From Armillaria gallica (lineage: Eukaryota > Basidiomycota > Agaricomycetes > Agaricales > Physalacriaceae), in assembly GCA_037576215.1 (NCBI GenBank), contig JBANDB010000008.1, forward strand, positions 3,968,001 to 4,032,000: a stretch of DNA of 64,000 nt. The letters are read 5' to 3'. A program made the position numbers and the translations under genes. Below are positions 49,100-58,795 of the stretch, one piece after another (the stretch's first letter is position 1; each line of letters begins with the position of its first letter). Under the pieces are notes generated by a model, which was not told where the DNA came from, did no database searches, and saw nothing but the letters and a program-made list of their open reading frames with translations.

Positions 49100-50726
49100 A
49101 ATAATCATACCCACAATAGAAGAGATACAGACCAAGATTAAACATGCCATGCTCAACCATCACTGATGGGACAAGAATGTCTCCGGATCCCTCAACCATG
49201 ATCAAGGAATGAAAATAGAAAATGGACTAATCTACTACGATAACCGAATCTATGTTTTTCAAGATCATGCGCTATGAGGAGAAATCATTGCAAGATCTCA
49301 CGACCACATCACAGCAGGACACCCAGGCATTGAAAAAACCAAAGAACTCGTGTTACGAGAATATTGGTTGCCCAAGATGAAGAAAGATATAGAGGCCTAC
49401 ATTCGTGCTTGTAAGATGTGCCAATGAACCAAGTCAAGCACTCAAGCAAAAGCAGCACCACTTCATCCCAATGCCATCCCCTTCTGACCATGAACCCACA
49501 TCTCCGTTGACATGGTCACTGGTTTACCTATGTGCAATGGCTATGATGCTATTCTCATGATTGTTGATCGCTTCTCAAAGGGAATCATCCCTATTGCATG
49601 TTCCACAGAACTGTCATCGGAAGGATGGGCAAAGATTCTATGAGATGAAGTATATGCCAAACACGGGATGCCACAAGTGGTCATATCAGACCATGGCACT
49701 GTATTTGTATCCAAGTTCATAAAGGATCTCTATGACTTGCTTCAAATCAAAGCCAATGTGTCTACTGCCTTCCACCCTCAAACAGATGGATAAATAGAAT
49801 GAGTCAATCAGAAGGTTGAAAAATACCTTCAAATTTTCATTAACCATCTCCAAAACAACTGGGTAGAATGGCTATCACTCGCCACCTTTGCTCACAACAA
49901 CCGCACCCATTCAGCCACTGGCAAAAGCTCTTTTGAGGTCAATTACAGCTACAACACCCATGTCCTACCAGGGGCCAAGCCCCAGACACCCTTCTGAACC
50001 CCAGCCTCAACAACTTTCATCTCCAAAATGCAAGAAATCCATGCCACAGCCAAACAATCACTCAAGAAAGCTGCTGACCAAATGAAAGCCCAATATGATA
50101 AAAAGAAATGTCCAGCAGTCAAGTATCAAGTAGGAGACAAGGTTTGGCTAGACATGAACAACCTTCACCTCCCACAACTAAAGAAGAAGCTCGCAGACAA
50201 ATGGACAGGCCCATTTGTGACTATCGTAAAGAAGAGAGCCTCAATGTACACTCTCAAACTCCTTTCTAACTGGCATATTCACCCAACATTCAATGAAGCA
50301 CTCCTCACACCATATGCATTCCCAAACCAGGAACAACTACCGCCACCACCACCAGATCTAATTGATGGTGCTGAACATTATGAAGTTAAAAAAGTTCTTG
50401 ACAGTAGACTTTGCAAGGTTAAGGGAAAAGCCAGGGAACTATGGTGCTGGGTTACCGATTACTTCATAAAGTGGAAAGGCTATGGACCAGAATCAAACAG
50501 CTGGGTGTGAGAGGACAATATGGATGCCAACAAACTCATCGAAGAGTTCCTCACTGAACATGTAAACAGAATCATCAACAAATCAGCAAACTGGCAATCC
50601 TGCATGGATCCAAGAACAGGCAAGAAGGTGTGGTATGATGAAGATGAGCTTTGGGAGTGGCTAGGGAGCCATGATGACCCTTCAATGGACACTAAATCGC
50701 CCTTTGAACCGGATAACATACTATAA
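49100..50726 (+). pseudogene. Integrase with chromodomain of gypsy-1
   Basis: A zinc-binding HHCC-like region (HDHITAGHPG...CKMCQ) leads to the DDE core with ISVDMVTGLP (first Asp), VISDHGTVFVSKF (second Asp) and a decayed third motif 'DG* IE* VNQKVEKYL' where DGQTERVNQ is expected. A GPF-like region (DKWTGPFVTIVKK) follows. A C-terminal chromodomain (HYEVKKVLDSR, YFIKWKGYGPESNSW) marks the element as a chromovirus, whose chromodomain can target heterochromatin. Many TGA codons replace CGA/TGG. Confidence 0.88.
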
Positions 50727-50750
50727 CAGCAGTCGGGAAGCCTGCCTTAA

Positions 50751-50761
50751 CAAGGGGGTAA
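50751..50761 (+). other. Polypurine tract of gypsy-1
   Basis: CAAGGGGGTAA abuts the 3' LTR, the expected plus-strand primer position for reverse transcription. Confidence 0.8.
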
Positions 50762-51140
50762 TGTTACGATTTATTCATTTTCTTTACCTAAGTGCTTCTC
50801 ATCTTATCTTCAGTGCTTATCTTATCTTATCCTTAGGATCTGCGACTCCATGGAGCCATGACTCATGATACAGTCACCACCATTCATCTTGTGTTATTTT
50901 CTGCTTCTTTATTGCAATGATGCACTTATTATCAGACCCCTCATTTTAGTATATAAGTACTGTAGCTCAAGCTGTATATTCCCTAGCTTTGAGCTAACAT
51001 TTATTCATACCAAAACACATTCATTCTCACTAAGCACTAAAAACACTTAGTCCAGAAGTCCTTTCATCACAAGAACCAACAGTGACTGTACAAATGCGAT
51101 ACAGCCATTGTTTACTCTTGATTGGACATCAGGTCTAATA
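50762..51140 (+). repeat. 3' LTR of gypsy-1
   Basis: 379 bases aligning without gaps to the 5' LTR. The terminal inverted CA has mutated to TA (ends TCTAATA). It is preceded by the polypurine tract at 50751-50761 and followed by TTCTG. Confidence 0.95.
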
Positions 51141-51145
51141 TTCTG
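51141..51145. repeat. Target-site duplication TTCTG, right copy
   Basis: Matches 44301-44305. Removing the element and one copy restores an open frame through the tyrosine recombinase gene. Confidence 0.93.
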
Positions 51146-52150
51146 AATGCATCTGATTTCCATCTCTCCAGCATCTTGACCACATCTGGATTGATGCCTT
51201 TGATGAGGTAGAACATTGTCCCTCCTATTCTGAAGCAGTGCCTGGTGAATTGTTCAAAGTCATGTTTGGTCTATATATTATTGCATTGTTTCAACATTAT
51301 GTTCTTAGTAATGCATTTGTATTTGAATCTTCCTTCTTTGAAGGAGACTAAGAGGGTATTATTTTGAATGTCGTTTTGGGAAATATGATGCAAAGGTGTA
51401 TAAGTTTTGAAGTTTGCATTGGTTGGACTTAGATCCCACAAGAGAAGTGGCAACAAATCTATATTGGTATCCTTAATAATTGCATAATTTATACTATATG
51501 TAGAGTGGGTGAGAAAGAAGCACCTATAGAGGAGATCCTGGGATAAGATGAGAAATCTGAGATAACCCAATAAGGACTAGCAGAGGCATATCAAAGGATG
51601 ACAAAACTCACTCATCTACAGTGAAAGTCTAGCCTGAGCTAAAGGCCTTCATATTGCTATCCTGACTTTCTTTTTCTTCTCTGCTATGTCTAGCAACTCG
51701 ACATGTAGTATATCCAAGATGTTGATAGGGTCTGTAACTCTATTCTGCTTGCAAAGGATAACATCTTCTCCCTGGTTCTTCTTTGTCTTGGTCTATAGGA
51801 GATGGAGTATTCATAAGCTGTGTGCTGAGTGTGGGCATGCTAGGTTTTTCAACACTGATGGGTGCTTGATGTTGATTCTGCAGCCTTTGAGAGTTGGGGA
51901 AAAGTTCTCCTAGCCTGATCTGGCTGAAGAATGCTGTCATAGCTAGAGTTAAGATGACTGAGTCCATGTTGTTAAATAAGTCTAGCTCATCATGCAGTGC
52001 TGTGATCATCTCAATAATCACTGGTGGTCTGGGAGGTTTCTTGCTTAAATCTGGCATAGCTTTGTTGATGCCTTTCAATGTGTATTTGAGAAGGATACTG
52101 TCATTATAGAGTAGATTGTGGAAAATATGAAGAGCTCTGACATTATACAA
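51141..52150 (-). pseudogene. Tyrosine recombinase of the DIRS-like element (main part)
   Basis: Minus-strand translation gives a core-binding segment (KGINKAMPDLSKKPPRPPVI), then TAFFSQIRLGELFP with the first catalytic Arg (R..E box). LPWTKTKKNQGED and, nearer the insertion, TRHCFRIGGTMFYLI with the H-x-x-R box follow, then INPDVVKMLERWKSDAF. Several stops lie between these blocks, so it is a pseudogene. The sequence between about 51340 and 51640 aligns poorly with what I expect and may be rearranged. Confidence 0.75.
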
Positions 52151-52599
52151 CTTGTTTCAGACTGTATCATCTGTTATAATACTCTTGAATGAGATTGTAA
52201 ATCTGTTCCAGTGTGTGAGAAGTATTTTTGGTTGATGTGTGATATACTGGCATAGCAGCATCTCAGACACTGGAAATCTTTCTTCTCTGAGAATTGTCTT
52301 TCATCTGCAGAAGTCTGTAAATTGTCTGATACTACTAGCATGTCCTTTCATTGTTCCTGGTGCCCATGCTAGCTTTACAACTGCTTGTACTTCTGCTACT
52401 GGTTTCTCTCCTCTTTTATGCACTTCCTTTGGGAGATTTGTTGCTATCTTGTGGTGGTTTCATATGATAGTGTTGTATCTGATATTGGACATTGTGTTCT
52501 TGGCTGCTCATTTGTAGTGTCAAAAGTAAGAATAGTATATGGCCATGATAGTTAGAGCTCAAGCAAATGTGGTGGCTGTGCATCATGCATCCCAATTTT

Positions 52600-53800
52600 G
52601 ATCAACTTGTTATTTTATTTTGAGATCACTATATTCTACTAAATGTTTTATGTAGAGTTTTAAATGTGCTGGTATTTTAAGTAAAAATGAAAGTAAGTTT
52701 TTCTTATTTTTCAGCATCCCATGAGACAGTCCATCAGCTAGATTATTCTTTATTGAGATCCAGACTATTGACAGCCATATTCTGGATTCTTGTATCAAGA
52801 ACACTATCCTTTGAAGAATCACATTCTGTTATGTGTTTTGTGAGTACTCTGCTAGTAAAGCTTCTACAATATCTTGGTTGTCTGACCAGATAACAATGTG
52901 GCAGTCTTTGAGCCTTTTTGCTATAAGCATGCAGAGTCTTAGCTCAATTACCACTATTTTTGCCCATCCAATATTACTGTCTGATTTTTAGCTTAGTATC
53001 AGCTTCTAAGCCAGCCACTTTCCATCAAAGATAAGTCTTAATCTCCATAATGTGGAAGCATCAACCATCAGCGACATTTCCAATAGTATAGCTAGTGTGT
53101 GACACTCAGTTTTTGCTTCCACCAGATCATATTTTTCCACTAGTGTACTTGAAATGATGTGTAATATGAATGCTGGGTTACTATTTTTAAACAATACTTA
53201 GAACCTGTAGAGTGTTAGCATATGAGAACATCTTTACTCCCACCTCCCATGGTGCTAGCTTTGCTATGTATTTCTCATTTTTTACTTCTGGTAATAAAAC
53301 AAATTTTACTTCAATGTCTCACCAAAACCCAATATATAGGAAAGCTGTGGCAAATAAGATATATTTGGATCTGGTCTATGGCCATTCCAAATCTTCTACT
53401 ATTCTTCATACTAAATCAGCTTTATAGGAGAATGAAATCATTTTGTTGGCTGATGTTTTGGGGAATCTAAAGAAGATAACATCATTGATCTATTTTACTA
53501 GAGCTTTGATACCCTTATTGATGGGTATCTTAACCATTGCATCAGCTATTCTTCTCCAGATAACAGGGGAAGGTGACACTCTAAAATTTAAATACAGATC
53601 AAGATAGGCAAGGCCATTGAGAGAAATTGCTGTGAAGTTTTGCACCAATGGCTGTGTCAGTACACTTCTGAATGCTGATTTAATGTCAAAAACTGCTGCC
53701 TATGTGCCACTCAGCACATTGGATACTTTGAAATAGCATTCTGAAAAAGTCCTCCATGTACATTGGAATTTTTTCAAGTTTATTATTACATTAATTAATA
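52600..53800 (-). pseudogene. Reverse transcriptase / RNase H region of the DIRS-like element
   Basis: Minus-strand reading with stops ignored gives AAVFDIKSAFRSVLTQPLVQ (motif A) and LAYLDLYLNFRVSPSPVIWR (motif B). INDVIFFRF follows at about 53463-53490 in place of the xDDF-type motif C. Next come FLYIGF, LPEVKNEKYIAKLAPW and, near 52750, SIKNNLADGLSHG, the usual end of the RNase H region. Motif C is degraded: a TAG stands where Trp is expected and the first Asp reads Asn. Inactive. Confidence 0.72.
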
Positions 53801-53934
53801 TGGTCTCAGTATAAATTAAGGTTAAAGAATATTATAGAATAAGGGAATAATTAGTCTATGATAGCTCAGAGCTTTTCTGGCTTAGTTTTTGTGACACTGA
53901 GTGAGGCTGTGCAAAAATGCATTGTAGAAAAAGG

Positions 53935-54300
53935 TTAGTTAGCTTTAGAGCTAGAATAAGTCTCTTTACTTATCAAAGATTCTAATATAAAGGAGTCATA
54001 TCCTGTCATGAGATATCTAAGTCTGTTTTTTTCTGTGTATTTCTTAATTAGAAAGTCATGATGTGTTGGTAATGTGTAATGATTATATGGAATAAACATG
54101 CAATCTAGTTTGTAGTTTTTCAATCTTGTTAGAAAGTCTTTCTTGATACCTCTGGGAATGTCTTCAAATTCATAAATAATGTCAGCTTTTATAAGATAAA
54201 ATGTCCAGATCTCATGATGAAAAGGTGTCACTATGGGAAAGAGTTCACTAATAGTGAGAGTGTGCTCTATGAGAGGTGGAGTTGCAGTATGTGCAAGCAT
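53935..54300 (-). pseudogene. N-terminal polyprotein segment of the DIRS-like element
   Basis: A 121-codon open frame containing IPYNHYTLPTHHDFLIKKY, which resembles the region just before the RT domain of mushroom DIRS-like proteins (a 'P.NH...H.DF' block). A stop separates it from the RT remnant. It is part of the same dead element. Confidence 0.6.
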
Positions 54301-56197
54301 GGTGGAATCAGCACAGTACTTGCAGCAGTTATCGAAATAAGGTGTTTTTATATGTTTTTAAATAAATAAATAAAATAAAAAACAATCAAATATGATCAAA
54401 GGTTAGTTTCTCATAAAAATACCCATGAAATACTTATATAAATAGTAAAAGCATGACAAGAGTCTTCTGAATATAATCCTATTGTACCATAATGAGGGCC
54501 ATCAGTAGTGTTCACTTGGGACTGTCATTCCTAATAGCTAAAAGTATCTGAAACCAGACATTGGATTCGATGACTAGTATAATTAGCAATTTCTATTTTG
54601 AAAATATCAAAATTGATGATGACAATGATGGTATCATGGTTAAAGTAATTTAAGGCTCTATAGGCTATGTGTATATCTTGTGTAGACCTGAAACATGGTT
54701 CCTTCATTCAATAAGCAAGTGTCAATTGTAAAAGAATCTGTAAAACTGAGTTTAAATTTAATACAGATCTTGAGAGCCTTTGGGCTTTTCTTTTTAATTT
54801 AGTATCTATATATGAATTTGAGTGATCAAACTATTTTTTTATTTTTTTATGCTCTTTCCCATTGTTTATTACTTAGACTGATGCAAACTTATAGCTCTAG
54901 TGTATCTACTGTCTCTGAGGCTTTCTCTAAGGATAAAAGTGTCTCTTAGAATGAATTGGTGCAAAGGATAGCTTAGATTGATAATGCTCAGAATTTGTGG
55001 ATTTTTCTTGCTAATTAATGTTAACATCTCTTTAATGACATTTCAGTAAACCAATGATTGCACATATGGCAATACCACTTTCATTCTATGGCAACCACTC
55101 CTCACACACTTTGTTATTCATTCCATCTCATTACACATTATAATTTCTGTATTCCATCATAGCAAGGCACCTTTGATCAACAATCATCCTAATATGGAAT
55201 TGCCACATCATTCAGAAGCACCTAGTTGACATACCTATTGATCACTTAATGAAATGACATGATTTACGCAAGTATCCTTCCAGCTATGGCAACTACAGAC
55301 CATTTTTACTAAGGCTGTTACTATGTCAAGACCTTAAGAAAATGTTGGCCCATGTATACTCAACACAATGACTATCATCTAGTAATTCACAGCTAAATAG
55401 CACTTAATGATCTGCTTATCACTTAATAAAACTATATGGTTTTTGTCCAAATGAAGCAACATCAATGAGTTGCTGTTACTTTTGAAAACAAAAGACCATG
55501 TATCTACTACAGTTTTGACTAAGCTATAGCCTTCCAGTCTTACAAAGTCTCACATAGTTTCTCTATTTATAAATTCATACTTGTAGTATAAAAAAGCTAG
55601 CTAGAAAAAGTCATTTAGTAGTCAGTTCATCTCCAGTTGACCACAGTCTATGTCAATTATCATCACACTCTAGTCTATTACCAGCAAACAACATTTATTC
55701 ACTGTTCTATGGCAATATACTGTTTATCCCTGCATATTCTCAATTGCATGTCAACTCTTAAACTCACCAGAGTTATTCCATAGTTTTTAACTGTGAAAAG
55801 TTTTTTAACACTCACTCTTTGCTCTTAACACTATTGGTACATGCTCATATTGTGCCAATACATGATCACTGTGCCATACCTTACTCACATTATCTTTTAT
55901 TAAACTAATATTGTTTCACTTTCACACCATTGGAGTTTACACCTTTTCACTTTCACCATTGTTATTGTTGCTCACTTGGGTAGTCTCAGAGTAGACTTAA
56001 GATCAGTTTCAGCAAGTTTTCATATAGGATCAGTATAGGACAGTCCCTTGAGTGGACTTAGAGGTTAGTTTTGACATAGGATAGAATTGTTTCAGTACAA
56101 GACCAATTTTGACATCGACTTCAGCACCATTATGCTATATAAAACCAGTATCATTGTCAGTTTTCATAGTTTCATATTTTCTCTCAACATTCCACCC
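54301..56197. other. AT-rich DNA, nothing recognised
   Basis: About 1.9 kb of strongly AT-rich, nearly CpG-free sequence with no ORF above 60 codons. It probably includes the 5' end of the DIRS-like element and other decayed repeats. No terminal repeats or further protein domains could be identified. Confidence 0.45.
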
Positions 56198-56714
56198 TGT
56201 TAGGGACATGCCAAATAGACAAAGGTAACTTGCATGAGCGGAGGTCCGCAGAGTGCGTGGGCTTTGGCGAAGCTATTAGCAATGTCACCCTTGAGCTGAA
56301 GCCCTAAGATTGGATTGCAGAGTGGAGTCCGCGGAGAGTGAAGGTTTGGATAGAGAGTAAAGGTAGTCCAACAGAGTGGAGGCCGCGGACTTGGAGAGCG
56401 ATAGATTAGACTTGGAGTCAGAGAGAGATTTGGCTAAACCAAGTTGATATTTGAACTGAGTATCTACAAGTAATTCTACAGCATATATATGAGTAGATAA
56501 ATCCGAGTCCGAGTCCGATGGACTCCAGCGGAGGTCTGTTCGCTACCAGATTCGAGTTCTAGAATTAATATGTGAAATAGTGAAATGAAATGATAAATGA
56601 AATATCAAATGGGCGTAGTAATGGTATGCAGTCGGAGGCCACGGAGTCCAGTGCTGGTGTTAGGATTGAAGTTGGAATGGGTGTGAAGCGGAGTCCAGCA
56701 GCATGTGTGTAACA
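56198..56714 (-). repeat. 3' LTR of gypsy-2
   Basis: 517 bases with TGTTA..TAACA ends. The adjacent minus-strand TAAGGGGGGGATAC tract identifies it as the 3' LTR of a minus-strand element. The LTR is unusual in carrying repeated GGAGTCCGCGGA-like motifs. The bases flanking its two sides (CACCC and GTATC) differ, so it is not a solo LTR. Confidence 0.85.
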
Positions 56715-56728
56715 GTATCCCCCCCTTA
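56715..56728 (-). other. Polypurine tract of gypsy-2
   Basis: TAAGGGGGGGATAC on the minus strand directly abuts the 3' LTR, as required for plus-strand priming. Confidence 0.8.
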
Positions 56729-56876
56729 GCATTCTTGCCCTCAAGAGCGCTGATCCCGATGGCTGATCAATACTGTATGCCTGACAGAATTTTCAAGTGT
56801 GGGAATTTTGTCACTTAACCTCATACCACTATCATCTCCCTTCTTTTCGGAGTTTATCTTTTCCTCACTGTCTACC

Positions 56877-58710
56877 ATGTCGCAGTCTATCGAATACCGT
56901 CTCTCCATCACCCCCCAGCCATATGAGTCGGCCCCAACACCTGAAGATATTTCAGTGGAGGAGATCGAGGCTCAGGCCGCCGCAGAGGAGAATTATGTGG
57001 AGGCTGTGGTGAAACATGCTGCTTGGAAGGAGGCAAAGATAGCAGTGGAGCGGGAGGACAAATTGAGGTTGGCTCGTGAGGCATGGGCTGCGAAGGTCGA
57101 GGCCTTGAAACAGAAGGCTGAGGAGAAAAGGAAGGCTGAGGAGAAGAGGAAGGAGGAGGAGCGGAAAGTGGAGAAAAGGCGACAGGAGGAGGAATGGCTC
57201 TGTTTGTTGAAGGAGCAGGAGGATGCCACAGAGAAGAAACGGCTGGTGGATTTGAAGGAAAAGAAGCTTGAGGAGGCTGTGGAGAAGAAGAGAAAGGACG
57301 ACTTGATGAAAAAGGAGAAAAAGGATGCTGCGAGAAAACTGAGGAAGGAGCAAAAGAAAAAGGAGAAGGCAGAGAAGGCAGTGGAGTCCGTTAGGCTCCT
57401 GGATGTGGCAGAGTTGTTGAGAGAGGAGAAGGGCACTGATGGAGACAGTGAAGGGAAGTTATCGGAGGCTTCAAAGGCAAAAACCCATCAATTTCTGAAG
57501 GAAAAATACGAAGGAAAGTGGAGGGCGACAGAGCCTGGGACATTTCCTACGGAGGGGAGGAAGAGGAAGCGGATGACCAAGTCTGCAAGTGTAGTGGAGA
57601 GCAGGGAGGAGGGGGTGGCAAGTTCCAGTAAGAGGGTGAAGTTGGAGATTGTGGGACCCATGGAGGAAGATGATGAATTTTTGGGTAACAGTGAGTATTT
57701 CTTCCATCGGCTTATCAGTTGTTAACTTTGGTTTCAGAACGCTGTATGTGGTGTCATCTGGATGGCTCCAGATGTTTCGCAAAACCGGCCTCCGAGAAGT
57801 CCAACCGAGGCCAGACTTGCTTACGCTGCAAGGTCAAGAAGTCCGCTTGCTCTTTCAATAAAGGGACTTCCTCCTCGCTTGTTGTTGGCTCCAATGAAAT
57901 TTCCAAGGTTCTCCACAACTTGGTGGCTACAGTGACTGTACTAGCTGGAAAAGTCGACAGTCTCACAGGTGAAGTCGCTTCCCTTCAGAGCCATGTTGGG
58001 GATCTATGCGACGATTACCGTACCGAGGATCTCGAGTCCCCTTCCGATTTCTTGTCGGATTCTGAACCGGAGGAATGGAAGGCGTCTTGCGCAGAGCTAC
58101 ATGATTTGGAAGGGGTGAATAGCGAGGCGTTCCGGCGGGTGATGGGATTCTGGCTGGACCATGACATTGTGCAGCTGAGGCAAGGGGGTCTGTTGGAGCC
58201 CGAGAAGGTCGATCCCCAGGATCCGTATGAGATTGCCAATTGACAGTTCTGGTATGGCACCGGCGGCTCAGAAATGATTGAGACCATGAAGGTGCAACAC
58301 AAACTGTTCCAAGCTACAAGGAACGAGTTCTACAAGTTGGGAGGCCACTGATCTGAATGGCAGTTTTGGAAGGGCTACCTTTGTAAGCACAACTGCGACG
58401 ATTTCCTGGTGGAGGACTCAGATCCGGAGGAGAAGGTTCTGGATGGCAAGGTCGGAAGTCGTGGAAGCCGTACGAGAAGGACTTAGGCATCCTGGCATTG
58501 GATGGCCTGTTTGTATTGGATGGTGATTCTGCGGGGGCGACAACAAGTGAAGGGGATGGAGATAAAAGTGGTGAGAGTGAGGAAGGATCGGAGTCTGCAG
58601 AGGATGATGGAAATGCACCGGTGGGGGGCACTCACGATGTGGAGATGGGACAAGTCGCAGATGTGGGAGCATATGGATTCCGCTGGAGGCTGGTCTCGTT
58701 TAGGAAATGA
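56877..58710 (+). CDS. Antisense accessory gene of gypsy-2: coiled-coil protein with Zn2Cys6-like cluster
   Basis: The gene runs opposite to gag-pol between the integrase and 3' LTR. Exon 1 (56877-57690, 271 codons) starts MSQSIEYRLSI and is followed by about 130 residues of Lys/Glu/Arg-rich coiled coil (residues about 55-195), then a nuclear-signal-like GRKRKRMTK. A 47-base intron (57691-57737) joins exon 2, which has C-x2-C-x6-C at residues 274-284 and C-x2-C-x6-C at 299-309. This is the Zn2Cys6 spacing with a 14-residue linker. A short heptad coil follows (LVATVTVLAGKVDSLTGEVASL). The frame stops at TGA 58241. The same frame continues to look coding past that TGA and a second one at 58349 (QFWYGTGGSEMIETM; EFYKLGGH). 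After a one- or two-base shift near 58450 it runs to TAG/TGA at about 58710. So 439 residues are open and the ancestral protein was longer. I do not recognise a named family; a DNA-binding role is inferred. Confidence 0.72.
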
Positions 58711-58795
58711 ATTTGCAATAGGTTTTGTGAATTCTATTTGAAATAAGAGAGGGCAGAGCCAGTGGAGACCGATAATGTTACAGGTGAGGGAGAAG

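Larger units (their letters stand above)
44306..51140 (+). mobile_element. Full-length, inactivated Ty3/gypsy chromovirus (gypsy-1)
   Basis: A 6835-base LTR retrotransposon: two 379-base LTRs (TGTTACG start), gag, protease, RT, RNase H, integrase and chromodomain in that order on the plus strand. CAAGGGGGTAA stands immediately before the 3' LTR as polypurine tract, and TTCTG target duplications flank it. No standard tRNA primer site is obvious after the 5' LTR. Roughly twenty stop codons interrupt the frames, mostly TGA at arginine positions. By my count the LTRs differ at about 28 of 379 positions, about 25 of them transitions, so the insertion is old or has mutated fast. Confidence 0.95.
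44221..54300 (-). mobile_element. Decayed DIRS-like tyrosine-recombinase retroelement, split by a nested gypsy element
   Basis: Minus-strand remnants occur in the order of a fungal DIRS-like element: an N-terminal segment (53935-54300), reverse transcriptase (about 53000-53760), a connection/RNase H-like tail (52600-52850) and a tyrosine recombinase (52150 down to 51141, finishing at 44305-44221). DIRS elements use a tyrosine recombinase instead of a DDE integrase. The whole unit is AT-rich, with many TGA/TAG/TAA stops, and is clearly dead. Both outer ends are uncertain: AT-rich DNA continues to about 42.5 kb and 56.2 kb. The 6.8-kb gypsy element at 44306-51140 lies inside the recombinase gene. 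Confidence 0.78.

Noticed and set aside
44725..50520. TGA read as arginine (codon reassignment or programmed readthrough) in gypsy-1
   Set aside because: TAG and TAA also interrupt the frames, catalytic residues are mutated too, and the host genes here use TGA as a normal stop (SPT4, ARL2, SDR). Decay explains it all.
54880..55025. Possible hAT transposase C-terminal fragment on the plus strand (SSSVSTVSEAFSKDK)
   Set aside because: Only a short Ser-rich match, with stops on both sides and no other hAT motif nearby.
56198..56714. Interpretation of this unit as a solo LTR
   Set aside because: Flanking pentamers differ and a polypurine tract plus integrase follow in the correct order, so it is the 3' LTR of gypsy-2.
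56952..57436. Leu/Phe/Ser-rich minus-strand ORFs
   Set aside because: Antisense shadows of the Lys/Glu coiled coil in the accessory gene.
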